Shown here piece by piece: positions 1 through 11,669 of a stretch of DNA of 64,000 nucleotides. This DNA comes from Talaromyces rugulosus. Its lineage: Eukaryota > Ascomycota > Eurotiomycetes > Eurotiales > Trichocomaceae. The stretch's first letter is position 1, and every line of letters begins with the position of its first letter. Position numbers and translations under genes: made by a program. The notes beneath the pieces were generated by a model. It was given only the letters and a program-made list of their open reading frames with translations, was not told where the DNA came from and made no database searches. The DNA lies in contig NC_049561.1 of the NCBI RefSeq assembly GCF_013368755.1, positions 4,588,001-4,652,000 on the forward strand. Reading direction: 5' to 3'.

Positions 1-1407
1 AATAATATTTAAAATAAATAACATTTAAAAGGAATCCTCCAAATATTTATGTCTGGAGAAAACAGAATTCTAGAGGGATAGGAGTGATTTACGTGTAAAA
101 TTGCCGACAGCCTTGTTAGCCTAGCTATGCTATGCAAGGCTGTCTACATGTAACAAACTAGGTTACAACCCCGCATGCCAATGCGTGGCATTCCTCAATT
201 GGTCCAATATAAATATCAGTCATTGGCTTCTCTAAAGGTACACCTTATTATTGCTCTAACCTACATCTGTGAAACTTAGTTAACCTAAAGGTTGATCTCA
301 TAACCCACGCTTTTTGGAATAAGCAACCCTCTAAGGACCTCGTTGTAGATAGTCTCAGAGATCGAAACGGGCTTGACACCGAACGTGGTATAGTATGGGG
401 AAGGAGTCTGACACTTGTACAGGGCACAGTTACAGTTTCTAACCGTCAATACGGAGGAAGCAAAATAAAAGGATCTTTAGCCTATCTAGTTCAGAAATAT
501 AACGTCTAGGTCGTGGATGGGAGATGGCAGTTTGTTGAAAAATAGACTTGATACAGCAACCGAGTAATTCCTGACAAGATTACCCCAAAATTATGAAGAC
601 TCATTGCCGAAATGAGTTTCACCAGTAAGTATAAGTGTCTATACTCTCCCATCATGTTGGATGGCGTCATGCAAGGCTGTGTAAAATCACATGGGGAATC
701 TGTTTCAATAATTATCTCTTGCGAAAACTAATAAAATTAACAAATATTAGTGTATTATTCGAATAAATAATACAGTTGGTACTCATATTAATTCATATTT
801 ATTTGAAATCTGTTTACATTCGATGCTCTACAACATCTATGTATTGCGTTCATTTCAAAACCCATAGATAAGATGAATATTTAAGATCTCATTTTATTCA
901 ATAACTAGTCCAAAGGAAAACAGACCAAGAAATACAAAAAAAAACAAGAGCATAGACAGACAAATACTCATGATTGATCATTGTATGAGTCGAGGTGACT
1001 CATCGCGCTAAGCCTATTCCAGCCGGAGATCCTCGGCCCTATCTCGCCACCGCTTTGGCATCCGCCAATCAGAACACGATAATCTGCCGGGTTTTTTGAT
1101 ATTTCTCGATTGTCCCCGCCACAAAGAGCTCTTCAGAAGGATTTTTGCTCATCTTTGTCCGCTCAGCCTTGTTTGATTGTTATTCTGTTGCATCTCGTTT
1201 CTTTTGGGTCTCTCATAAATACCCGCCGAGTTTACCTCAAAAGTGTACCTGCTCGGAATCGGACAGCTCAAGCTAAGCCAGTGGCGATTCGTTTGTCAAC
1301 CGATAATCAATCTGATAGTTAGTGATCACACTTTGCACATCATTATTTCTCCGACATCGTCTCACGGCCTCCGTGCGGCGCTTCTTGCGCTGAATACTTC
1401 GATCGAT
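1..1407. other. AT-rich intergenic region and 5' leader of the NFX1-type gene
   Basis: No convincing reading frame was found. The first 950 bases are AT-rich with scattered short repeats. From about 1010 the base composition becomes balanced, as expected for the promoter and leader of the gene starting at 1408. The frame of that gene stays open upstream to a GTG at 1243, but this part has no family similarity and no ATG. Confidence 0.5.
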
Positions 1408-4400
1408 ATGAGTAATACCGATGGCATGCCCACTGCGGCGACAAATTCAGAAAACACACCCAGAGGACGGGGCCGATCTGGAGGACATGGACGAGGGCGA
1501 GGGCGTGGCTTCTATCGTGGTCGAGGCCGAAGTCGCGGTCGAGGCGGAGCGGTAGATGCATCCCAGCCGGTTGTCTCGGATTCAGCTGAAGGGCACACCC
1601 TGGCAGAACATACGCCACAGGATTCTTCGCAATCTCGACCTCAACCTCAGCCACACTCACAGACACAGACACACCGACCACGCGAGCGGACACGAGGACA
1701 GGCTTCGAGAGGAAACCGCGGGGGTCGTGCGTCACGAGGAAAAAACAATGGTGGTAGAACAACGGATACTCGACCAGTGAGCGGACCTTCAGCACAAATT
1801 GGCGGTCGGACATTTGGTGGTCGATTGACAAGAGATGACGCCGAGGCCGCAGAGCCTACTGGGGGTGATCAGGAGAGTTTGGTCGAAGGCGAAAATCTAC
1901 GTGCAGATGCCCCGGAATTCTACCCAGATCAGCAATACTCTTCACACGCGCATCCGAAACCTGTGCCCAAGACACCTAAATCTCGTCCTCGGCAAGACGC
2001 TGTTCCCAAAGTAACGACAAAGTCCACTGCTCACGACATAGCAACCCGGACACATGAGGACATCGCAAACAGCCTATACGAATGTCCTATATGCACCAAT
2101 GAACTAAGTCCCAAGTCCCGTGTTTGGTCATGTCATCTCTGCTGGACGGTCTTCCATATTGGTTGCGTGAAAAAGTGGTCGAAAAACGAGGGTTCCGCCT
2201 TCCGCAACCAAGAGCAGCCTGAGGGAGAGAACGACATACATCGACAATGGCGTTGTCCTGGGTGCAATCTGCCCCAGGATATTCTTCCAACCAGTTACTC
2301 TTGTTGGTGCGAAAAGGAGATAGACCCACGGCCACTTCCCGGCATACCTCCACATTCATGCGGACAGACTTGCTCTCGAATGCGTAAAGGCTGTCCACAT
2401 CCCTGCGATTCGACTTGTCATGCAGGCCCATGTGCACCCTGCACGGCCATGGGACCGACTCAAGACTGCTTTTGCGGAAAGAATTCATCAACAAAACGAT
2501 GTACTGAGACCAACTATATCAGTGGATGGAGTTGCAGCGAGGTGTGCGGTGATCTACTCCCATGTGGAAAACACACCTGTCCGCGTCCGTGTCACGAAGG
2601 GTTCTGCGGTGCTTGTGAGGAAAAGGTTGATGCCCGTTGTTACTGTGGTAAAGTGGAGACACATATTTTGTGCAGCGTGGCTGAAGAAGAGATTACAAGC
2701 CAACTTCCCGACACAGCATCTCCGGAGACCCCCGAAACACCAGAAACATGGCTGGGTTCTTTCAGGTGTCGTGAAACCTGCAATCGGCCTTTTGATTGTG
2801 GGGTTCACTTCTGTAAAAAGGAGTGTCATCCGCAGGACGCAAACCGGCCTCATTGCCCACAGTCCCCGGATGTGGTGTTGCGTTGCCCGTGTGGGAAGAC
2901 ACCACTGACCAAAATTAAGGGCTTCACCGAGAGAACTTCTTGTGAGGATCCTATACCTAATTGCTCGGAGCCATGTGGCAAGACTCTGCCTTGCGGACAC
3001 CCTTGTCCCATGATCTGTCATACCGGTGCTTGCCAGCCTTGTCTTTTGAAAGTCTCCATCAGCTGCCGATGTGGTCGTGGCACATTTTCCACGATGTGTC
3101 ACCAAGGAAACCAAGAGCCACCGCAATGTTTCCGGGTCTGTAAAGCGACGATGAACTGCGGACGGCATACCTGCATGGAACACTGTTGTCCTGGCGAACG
3201 ACACGCGATTGAACGACAGGCAACGAAACGCAAGTTACGATCACTCAACGCCAGTCAAGGGCGTTCTACGGACAATGACATCGAGGCAGAGCACATCTGC
3301 ACCCGCGTCTGCGGCCGGATGCTCAAATGTGGCCGTCACGCCTGCCCGGAACTCTGCCACAAAGGCCCGTGCAATTCATGTCGGGAAGCTATATTCGAAG
3401 AGATTCCTTGTCACTGCGGACGCTCTGTTCTATATCCGCCCCAGCCATGTGGCACTCGGCCACCTCCATGTCGATATGATTGTGAACGACCAAAGCCTTG
3501 TCATCATCCGCAAACACCTCACAACTGCCACACGGATGATGAAGAGTGTCCCAAATGCCCGTTTCTCACCGAAAAGTCCTGTCTTTGCGGCAAAAAGCTG
3601 CTGAAAAACCAACCATGCTGGCTGAATGACGGGAGATGCGGGATGGTCTGCGGTGAGCCATTGAAATGCGGGTCTCATACGTGCCAGAAACAGTGCCATC
3701 GTCCGGGAGAATGCGAGGATGCGTCTGAGCCATGCAAACAGCTGTGTGGGAAAACCAAGAAGCTCTGTGGTCACTCTTGTTCGGAACAATGTCATGCACC
3801 ATTTGCCTGCTCTGAAAAGGAACCATGCCCTACCATGGTCATGATAACTTGTCCATGTGGTAGACTACGCAAGGAAAAACGTTGCAATGCGAATAGGGCA
3901 GCTTCCAGCAAAGGGCAAACCCAGCGGCAGGAATCTCCACCACCACCAGTGGCACAGCTCAAATGTGACGACGAATGTGCGCGTCTTGAGCGGAATAGAA
4001 CCCTCGCCTCAGCTCTCAAGGTTGACATTGACCCATCGACCACACTCAACCAGCACTCGGTCGCGGCGACTGGCACAGTGGCACTTCTGCCTTATGCCGA
4101 AGAAACTCTCGACATTTACGTTCAACTCTCCTCTACCTCCCCGCTATCAACCCTTCAAGATTACGAGGCAACCTTGCACAGTCTCGCAACGAGCAACGCA
4201 CAGCGCTCTGTCCGGTTCCAGCCCGCCAAAGCACCTCTTCGGGCGTTTGTACACGCTCTCGCCTCCGACTGGGGCTTTGCATCTGAGAGTTTTGACCCGG
4301 AACCACACCGCCACGTCTTCGTCCTGAAGCCCACGCAATGGAATTCTCCCGGGGTCGGTCTCGGATCCGGTATTGGCATCCGAGGCATGACCGTTGGGGA

Positions 4401-4857
4401 GTGCGTCCGAATCCGCGACCGCGAGCTCTACAAAGAGCGCGAAGCACGACGCCTCGCCGCCGCAGAAGCCAAGGCCCTCCGCGAAGCCTCAAAGGCTTCA
4501 ACTACCACAGATGCCGACGGCAGTGGCGGATGGGCGCAGGTAGCATCTCGCAGGAAACAGCTACCGGACGGAACAAGCAGCGGCACCAGTACTCCGCTCT
4601 TCAACGTGACGCGAACGAGTACTCCTACTCTAGCTCAGATGAAAAACAGTGGGGGGTCCATGTATACTGCTTTGAGTACGGATTTTTCCGCATCGCAGAA
4701 GAAGAAAAAGGATGGTCTTTTAGTTCTTCGTTCGGGAGTCGGTGCGTCAAAGTCAAAAAAGGCCGGCCCTGAGGATCTTGCGGATAGTTGGGAAGAGCAG
4801 GTAGAGAAGGAAGAGCACGAAATTGATAGGGCTAGTACTGCTGCTACTGAGGTATAA
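1408..4857 (+). CDS. fap1: NFX1-type zinc-finger protein (FAP1 homologue)
   Basis: Intronless gene of 1149 residues. Residues 1-210 are low-complexity, with RGRGRG-type Arg/Gly repeats followed by Gln/Ser/Pro-rich sequence. A RING/PHD-like finger follows at about 226-285, starting at CPIC and ending at WRCPGC. A long array of NF-X1 fingers occupies about 315-820, with repeated C-G-x-H-x-C-x3-C-H patterns. The C-terminal part at about 910-975 resembles an R3H single-strand nucleic acid-binding domain. This order is that of human NFX1, Drosophila shuttle craft and yeast Fap1, which binds FKBP12 and counteracts rapamycin. The expected roles are nuclear transcription control and possibly ubiquitin ligase activity. 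ATG 1408 was chosen because translation upstream lacks an ATG. The gene is convergent with the GH92 gene, 275 bp away. Confidence 0.93.
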   Translation: MSNTDGMPTAATNSENTPRGRGRSGGHGRGRGRGFYRGRGRSRGRGGAVDASQPVVSDSAEGHTLAEHTPQDSSQSRPQPQPHSQTQTHRPRERTRGQASRGNRGGRASRGKNNGGRTTDTRPVSGPSAQIGGRTFGGRLTRDDAEAAEPTGGDQESLVEGENLRADAPEFYPDQQYSSHAHPKPVPKTPKSRPRQDAVPKVTTKSTAHDIATRTHEDIANSLYECPICTNELSPKSRVWSCHLCWTVFHIGCVKKWSKNEGSAFRNQEQPEGENDIHRQWRCPGCNLPQDILPTSYSCWCEKEIDPRPLPGIPPHSCGQTCSRMRKGCPHPCDSTCHAGPCAPCTAMGPTQDCFCGKNSSTKRCTETNYISGWSCSEVCGDLLPCGKHTCPRPCHEGFCGACEEKVDARCYCGKVETHILCSVAEEEITSQLPDTASPETPETPETWLGSFRCRETCNRPFDCGVHFCKKECHPQDANRPHCPQSPDVVLRCPCGKTPLTKIKGFTERTSCEDPIPNCSEPCGKTLPCGHPCPMICHTGACQPCLLKVSISCRCGRGTFSTMCHQGNQEPPQCFRVCKATMNCGRHTCMEHCCPGERHAIERQATKRKLRSLNASQGRSTDNDIEAEHICTRVCGRMLKCGRHACPELCHKGPCNSCREAIFEEIPCHCGRSVLYPPQPCGTRPPPCRYDCERPKPCHHPQTPHNCHTDDEECPKCPFLTEKSCLCGKKLLKNQPCWLNDGRCGMVCGEPLKCGSHTCQKQCHRPGECEDASEPCKQLCGKTKKLCGHSCSEQCHAPFACSEKEPCPTMVMITCPCGRLRKEKRCNANRAASSKGQTQRQESPPPPVAQLKCDDECARLERNRTLASALKVDIDPSTTLNQHSVAATGTVALLPYAEETLDIYVQLSSTSPLSTLQDYEATLHSLATSNAQRSVRFQPAKAPLRAFVHALASDWGFASESFDPEPHRHVFVLKPTQWNSPGVGLGSGIGIRGMTVGECVRIRDRELYKEREARRLAAAEAKALREASKASTTTDADGSGGWAQVASRRKQLPDGTSSGTSTPLFNVTRTSTPTLAQMKNSGGSMYTALSTDFSASQKKKKDGLLVLRSGVGASKSKKAGPEDLADSWEEQVEKEEHEIDRASTAATEV

Positions 4858-5132
4858 TGATGTGATGTGTTATTTTTCTCTTCGTGTACTGTTTTTTTTT
4901 TTTAAATGTCGGCATTCTTCTATATGGCGCCGGACAATTTGCCTTTTATACATAGCGTTTGATTATTCTTTTAGATACCTTGCATCAATTTATTCCCGCC
5001 AAGCATGGGAGGTGTTCATATTTTGAATTTCAATTACATTTATGTTTCTAGAAGACTAGAGAGTGAAACGTATTCGTTTAGCAAAATCAGTATCGGTATA
5101 CTCTACACTGTATCAACACTATTTTACAGTAT

Positions 5133-7686
5133 TTACATAGCCAGCATCGACGACACTGACGAACTCGGGGGCAGGTCGTCTGCACTCTTGCCCCAGGTGC
5201 TAGCAGTCTCGTTGTCACCGACCGTCAACTCCAGAGTCATGCCGTCAACGAAGAACTCATGACCGATCCAGCTCTTAGTGTATGGCTTTCCGTTCAGAGT
5301 GGCGTTCTGGATATAAATGTTGTTGTACGAAGGATCGAAGTTGGTGACACGGATGGTGGATGTCTTCTGGGTTTCAGGATGCTTGATGCTGATGGACTCG
5401 AAGAACGGTGTGGAAATGAGGTAGACGTTCTGGCCGGGATTGGGGAAGAGTCCCAGCATGGAGAACACGGTGAATGCGCCCATGGCGCCGGAGTCGTCGT
5501 TTCCTGGAAGTCCGCTCTCGGTCGAGTTGAAGGAATGCGGGATGTAATAGTGAACCCGTTTAGTCGACAGACCTGGACGACCAGCGTAATGGTAGTCGTA
5601 CACGGTGAGGAAGACGGGCTCGTTGCCGATGTCAGCCAGTCCAGACTCGTGGAAGAAGTCCAGGCGTGCGACAAATTCATCAGCTCCGCCGAGCAGTTTA
5701 ACTGCGCTGCTCATATCGTGAGGCACAAAGCTATACGTCGTCGTCAGTATGTACCGTTTTGGTAGAAAACAGAGACGGGGGTATAAAGAACTTACAATTG
5801 GTATTCCCACACACTCGACTCAAACGTCTCAGACGGGTTTGACGTCAGAGAACAGAAAGTAGCCAAGGAGCTGCAGGCGATGGGGTCTTGGTATCCCCAG
5901 GTGCCATTGTGATACTTTGGCTGGAAAAACCCGGTGAATCCCGTATCGGTTCCGTTGATGATAGATTTCTGGTCTTTTTTGAACAGGTTCTGCCAGTTTG
6001 TTGAACGCGAGAGATACTTGGTAGCGTCATCCTCTTTTCCAAGGCCTTTGGCAACAGTAGCCACATTGAAATCATTATAGGAATATTCCAGTGTGCGAGA
6101 TATGGATCGAGAATTGGTGCCAAAGCCTTTCCAGTCAAAGTCAAGATAAGGAATATAGTTTACCTTTTTCCAACTGTCCAAACCACCCCGCCCTTGATAT
6201 GACCATTCTAATGGTTCGTTCTCGGCGTCGTTTACAATGGCATCGTACGCCAAATCCCAGTCAATGCCCGTCAGGTTCTTGATGTACGCGTCGGCAATCA
6301 AGACATCGGCGTTTGATCCACCTTGGGTCCAACCCTTGCACAGGCTCATCCGGCAGTCTGGCAGCCAGCCTTCGTTTTTGTATGTGTCGAGTAAGCTGCG
6401 GACCATTTGTGACTGAGCAGCAGGGTCGATGATTGTCAGAAGCGGGTGCTGTGCACGGAAGGCGTCCCAAAGACTGGATCCAATATTAATATAAAGAATT
6501 CTTGAATGTCAGCAGGGGCTGGGGTGAACGGCTGACCAGTAATAAGAATCAAAATAAGGCTCTGTGCTGTTCCACAGAGGGTTTTCACCTGTATAGTTTT
6601 GCGGCGACATCATCGTACGGTAAACGCCACTCCAGAAAGTCTGTTGAAGGCCTTTGCCCGCGCCGTCGGCCTTGACTGAAATCGGGCTAAGTTTTTCCCT
6701 CCAAGCGTGTTCTGCAGCGGTCTGAATTCGGCCAAAGTCTTTCGAGGGCTCTGGGATCTCCTTCTCCGCATTCTGACAGGCCTGTTCGGTGCTGACCAGG
6801 CTGACACCGACTCGGGTATATATGACGCCGTTTGAAGGAGGCTCAAATGTGGCGAAACCACCCGCTTGGGTGTACCAGAGGTTGAAGCCTCGGGTGACGA
6901 AAAGGTCCTTGACCTCAGTGCCAGCTCGGTTGTTCACCCAGATTCCAGTATCATTAACCTTGCTACCCGCGAAGTCCACGCACACAAAGGACTGGTAGGA
7001 TCCTGCGCCGAAACTCGGCAGAAAAGTACCATTGGCACGAATCTGGCCATTGGCCTCGTTCACGCTCACTGACGCATTTTGTCTGCTTTGCCACAGATCG
7101 GTCAGATCCAAAAGCATGAATGGTTTAGACCCAGTGTCACTCGTTGCTGCTGAAAAGTTGAACTTGTAGAGGGCTGCATGCTCTGTCGCAGTCATTTCCG
7201 CGTGGATGCCGTTTGCCAATGAGACTGCAAAATAACCAGGAGTCGCAACAACAGACTCGTTGCTATAGTTCACGGGACGGTCGGTTATGAGGAACTTGCA
7301 CTCGTCGATGACATCGTTCGGGCAAAGCTGGGGAAGTATAGGGAAATTTCCCAGTGAAGGGTTGCCTCCGGTGCCTGTGTGTAAAATCCATGTTAGCGAC
7401 ACGCTTCAATGTTGTTTGTACGCGTGCAGTGCGAGTCATTCTCACCCGAATCGTGCATGGACGAGAAGCCAGTAATGCCGCTTAGGTCGGTCGCGAAGCC
7501 TCCAGTATTCTGACCATTAACATCTGCCACTGCCTTTGCCATGCCGTACGGCAAGCTGGCGCCAGAAAAGACGTTGCCACCATTGGTCGACCCAATAAGG
7601 GGATCAACGAGAGTCAGAGGATCGAATTCAGCAGCAACGCGATGGGCTGCGAAAACACCCAGCATCCAGCTCTTGGCTACCCTCAT
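5133..7686 (-). CDS. GH92 family alpha-1,2-mannosidase, secreted
   Basis: Four exons: 7686-7446, 7374-6537, 6473-5796 and 5730-5133, giving 784 residues. All joins keep frame. The 6537 donor is a weaker GTCAGC. The start ATG at 7686 opens a likely signal peptide of about 19 residues, followed by FDPLTLVDPLIGSTNGG, the typical GH92 mature start. Further family marks are HDSGTGG across the first intron, LWDAFR across the second, VPHD across the third, and the C-terminal GNDDSGAMGAF motif with the acidic catalytic residues. GH92 enzymes are calcium-dependent inverting exo-alpha-mannosidases acting on N-glycans or mannan. Many potential N-glycosylation sites (for example NYSNES, NGT) agree with secretion. 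It is divergent from the MFS gene across 1.3 kb. Confidence 0.93.
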
Positions 7687-9015
7687 GATGGGCGATTGTC
7701 GTGATTTGGGTAGGCAAAGGACGAACGAGTCCAGGAGGAAGAAGACATGGCGAGAATGCAACAATCTTTAAGGGTACATCTCGCAGGAAGGAAGTCGAGG
7801 TGACATCGTTGGTTGAGTGCGGAGAACCAAGAATGTTTCCCGTTAAGGAAGGCGGGGCCCAGGGGACGCGCTGCCATTGGCCAATGGCGCGATAAGCGTT
7901 GGCTATCGGCGTGTTTATTGGCGCCTTTCCTCTTTCGGACAGTATTAATCTCCCCCTCATGTTGTTATCAAAGATCATAGGCATATAATTATTATTGGCA
8001 GTCTAAAGAATATATCATGAAATAAGTGTAAGATTCAATATTTGAATTACATCACTAGTATACTACATGTAGTTGACAGGTATACACAATGCACATCCAA
8101 TGATACATGTACTACATATCAGTACATATATATATATCAATTATACACCGGAAATTTAATAGCACGATACATACTATTCTGGTGTCAACATATGCGCCTC
8201 AGGCTATCTGCGGTCACGTGGAAGCAAACAAACAAAACAGTTTTTATTAGCGAACTACACACAAACCCTGTCCTTATCCTTACACAAACAATCCAGTCAT
8301 TTCCCATCAAGCAAAGCTGTCTAATGCGTCTCCCTAGAGCCTCAATATCTAACCTGCTTCGTCCAGTTCGACATGTTCAAGTGAGCTTGAGATCTAATAA
8401 TTAACATTGAAGTATTTCGGCGCGATAGTTGTTATCAATTGTTGTCCATCACGCCCCGCTTCCACCACATGTACAGCTTTAATGCAACACGTGGGCCGAC
8501 TTCGAAATCTCGGAATCTGGGTGCCATTTGGTTTCCGAGCGCTATCACCATAACATTGATGCAATGGCATCATTGATACTATTCGCAATACATATTTATA
8601 TCAGTATTTATATATTTCTCAGCATGATTGCAGATAGTGTTGCGGAAAGATGCGCAGTGGGGCAGACGGCGGAAATCCCCCGTTTTCTGCTTATCCTGAC
8701 TAATAATCTTTTTTCTTCCACCGCAATTATCATCGATCAGACGTGTAACAATACTTAACATTGAAGCATGTTGCGGAAAAACTAACCCCGCAGGACTTGC
8801 AATGAGCTGGTCGAGCGCCCAGCACATGGTCCACAATCAACACAACTTCCGGCGATCATACATAGATTGATAAGATTACGGTCCGTTTCGCATTTTGTGG
8901 CGTCAGAAATTAGCGTCGAGCCTGCCGACTTTTTTCCTTTTGGCTTTTAAAAGTTTTCTTTGTGCAGCCATAGCAAGGTCGACATTTCAGCCGCCAACGG
9001 TTGTATACGGACACA
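7687..9015. promoter_or_regulatory. Divergent intergenic region between GH92 and MFS genes
   Basis: This 1.3-kb region must hold both promoters. It is AT-rich in the middle (8000-8200), with TATATATA runs. Two related short stretches around TTAACATTGAAG occur near 8401 and 8756. No coding frame with family similarity was found. Confidence 0.5.
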
Positions 9016-10826
9016 ATGGCCGCGGCACAGGAAGAATCGGGCCCCCCGCAGGACGAGCAGCTGCGCAATCCCAATGACCGCCCTGAATGCTTCTCCAGTA
9101 CTTTGCAGGAATGCCTGTTTGTCTTGACGACAACCATGGCCATTGCCCAAACATCGTTCTTTCAGGGACTGGTCGTTGTCGTCTCTGCTTCCATCGGAGA
9201 AGATCTCAACATGAATTCTGCCGAAATTACATGGATTACCGCTGGCGTTTCGTATGTTTTGCCCTTTTGAACGTCGATATGAGGTAGAATCTAACCTATT
9301 AAATATAACAGCCTGACTAGCGGTGCATTCCTGTTGGCATTTGGAAAGGTGGCTGACATGTTTGGCCGTCGGATCATGTTTATGGGCAGCATGGCGGCGT
9401 TTACAATCGCATTGGTAGTCGCCGGATTCGCCAACACGGCCATCTACATGGATGTGTTCTCGGGTGTTATGGGTATATTTTGCGCCTCTGTAGTACCACC
9501 TGCGGTTGGATCGCTGGGAGTGGTGTATACGAAACCTTCACAGCGGAAAAATCGCGCCTTTGCCTGCTTCAGTGCCGGAAACCCACTGGGATATGTAGGA
9601 GGCATGATTGTCTCTGGCATTGCGTCTCAGGTTGGCAGCTGGAGAGTCGCTTTCTGGTCATTGGCTGTGATATACGCTATCTTCACTTTGTTGACTGTCT
9701 GGACGGTCCCCAAAGACCCCCCGAAGGCTAGCGTTCCGTTGAACTGGCAATCAGTGAAGAAACTGGATCCTATTGGCATGCTGTTGGCGATTTCTGGCAT
9801 CGCTCTATTCTCGACTGCACTTTCGTGAGTTCCTTTTACTTATAAATCAATATAGCATTGCTGACACAAACATAGCACGGCCGGAGACGCACCCAAAGGC
9901 TGGCAAACACCATATATTATTGTGCTACTTATTTTGGGAGTTATTCTTATTGCTTCCTTCCTCTACTGGCAATCGATATATTCGACTCCTTTGATGCCTC
10001 TTTACGTCTGGAAGGACCGCAACTTTTCTCTAGTGAGTGAACTTGACCTTCATCATAAATTTCTTTTTCCTCCTAACCATGCCAACTCAACTAGTTGATG
10101 GGATCTCTCTCCCTAGGCTTCATGGGATTCATTGGCGGACAATTCTGGATGGCGCTATACATGCAACAAATCAAACACTACAGTCCGTTGGAAATCACAG
10201 CTCGTTTATTGCCGATGGTCGTCAACGGAGTGCTGGTCAACATCGTGTGTGGCCTCATTTTGCACAAAGTCAACAACAAGCTTCTCATGATGATTGGCAC
10301 CACGGCATACATGGTAGCTTTCCTTATTATTAGTTTTACACCGGATGATGGCGTCTACTGGGGCTGGTATTTTGTGCCGCTGCTGCTGATGGTTGTTGGA
10401 GCTGACATTGAGTTCAATGTGGTCAACGTGAGTATTTTTTCTTCTCTTCTCTTTCAGTCTCTTCGGTCTCTTCTGTCTCTTGATTGCTGATGAAATGGTC
10501 AATAGATGTACGTCATGTCGAGTCTTCCACCCTCCGACCAGTCGCTTGCCGGCGGTATTTTCAACACCGCGTCCAAATTCTGCGCCAACATCAGTCTCGG
10601 CATCACCACCGCCGTTTACAATTCCGTCCGCACCCAAGGATCTACAAGCCCTATCAAACCGTATCTGTCAACGTACTGGTTCGCTGCGGCGTCGGCCGGG
10701 TTGGGTGTCTTGTTGGTGCCTTTTCTGAAGCTGGGGACGCAGGGACATGTAGATAAGACGGATTCGTCTGACGAAGGAGAGGGACTGGGCACGCCTAATG
10801 AGGTGGAGGTTGAGACCAAAACCTGA
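9016..10826 (+). CDS. MFS exporter, DHA2 family, ATR1-like
   Basis: Five exons: 9016-9251, 9312-9824, 9876-10032, 10095-10427 and 10506-10826, giving 519 residues. The protein is a chain of hydrophobic segments, about 12-14 helices, with the MFS motif A (GKVADMFGRR) between helices 2 and 3. The N-terminal TTTMAIAQTSFFQGL and the middle QFWMALYMQQI helix resemble yeast Atr1 and the boron/aminotriazole efflux group. Expected function is proton-coupled export of a small molecule at the plasma membrane; the substrate cannot be read from the sequence. The tail is acidic and cytosolic. The Zn2Cys6 gene 0.8 kb downstream on the same strand may regulate it, as such pairs often do, but that is inference. 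Confidence 0.92.
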
Positions 10827-11669
10827 GTTTTTATTATAATGCTACGGCCTAGATTTTTTTCTTAGTTAGACCTTGTGCTGGAGACATCCCAATCCATGAA
10901 TCAAATTTCCTTCGTTTGCACTCAGTAGGCACTGACAACGTAGTAGCGAGTCGAGTCTGGTATGTCAGCTAGCACCAGCTGTAGTGCCTGGAAACTAGAT
11001 AACACGAAGCCCTAGGTTTGGGGTATTGATCTGACAACAGTCTATAATGACCTCGCCGTTAAGGGGTTCCCAATCGGGAAAAGCCTGGTTCTCCCAAAGA
11101 ACCACCCCCAAAATATTAATACAGACTAAATATTCTTTCTATTTATTTAATTTATTGTTTTTAATAATAATACTGAAATATTATAAATTTTTACGTTTTT
11201 AGACGTGTCATGCCATGTAACATAGATCACCTGACCATTATGCTATATAATCTGGCACGCACCCCGCACAAGCTGATGATCCCCCTGAAATTATTTGGAA
11301 TCATGGACGATTACCCGATTGGATCAACTAATAACCGAGGAGATTCCTATATAAATTGGTGGGAGGGTCATGTAACGTAGAATAATATGCTTCCTTTGAG
11401 TAATCAATTTGACAGGTATTATTGTGAACCCCATATTTTCCTGCAACCCCACGATCCTTGTATCTTGCTACTTCTTCACTTTCACCAATAAAGTGGGGTT
11501 AACAACCCGATTCTTACTAGTCTTACTAGTACTAGCGGAAAATCTCGCCCCTCGACAAGAAGAAGACTCCCAATTTAATTCTACAACCAAGCCTTGGCGT
11601 CAAGACTTGTAAAGAAGATATTGCTGTCGCTTCTAGCCATTGCCATGCTTGTACCGCTATTTACATAAG
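10827..11669. other. Intergenic region between MFS and Zn2Cys6 genes
   Basis: 843 bp with no supported gene. A very AT-rich segment lies at about 11115-11210. The stretch 11409-11612 is open on the plus strand but shows no family pattern and is better taken as promoter and leader of the regulator. Confidence 0.5.

Noticed and set aside
1243..1407. N-terminal extension of the NFX1-type protein
   Set aside because: It begins at GTG, shows no similarity to the family, and ATG 1408 fits better.
2554..3204. Long antisense reading frames inside the NFX1-type gene (several over 100 codons)
   Set aside because: They mirror the Cys-rich repeats of the sense gene, have no family pattern, and lack independent starts or promoters.
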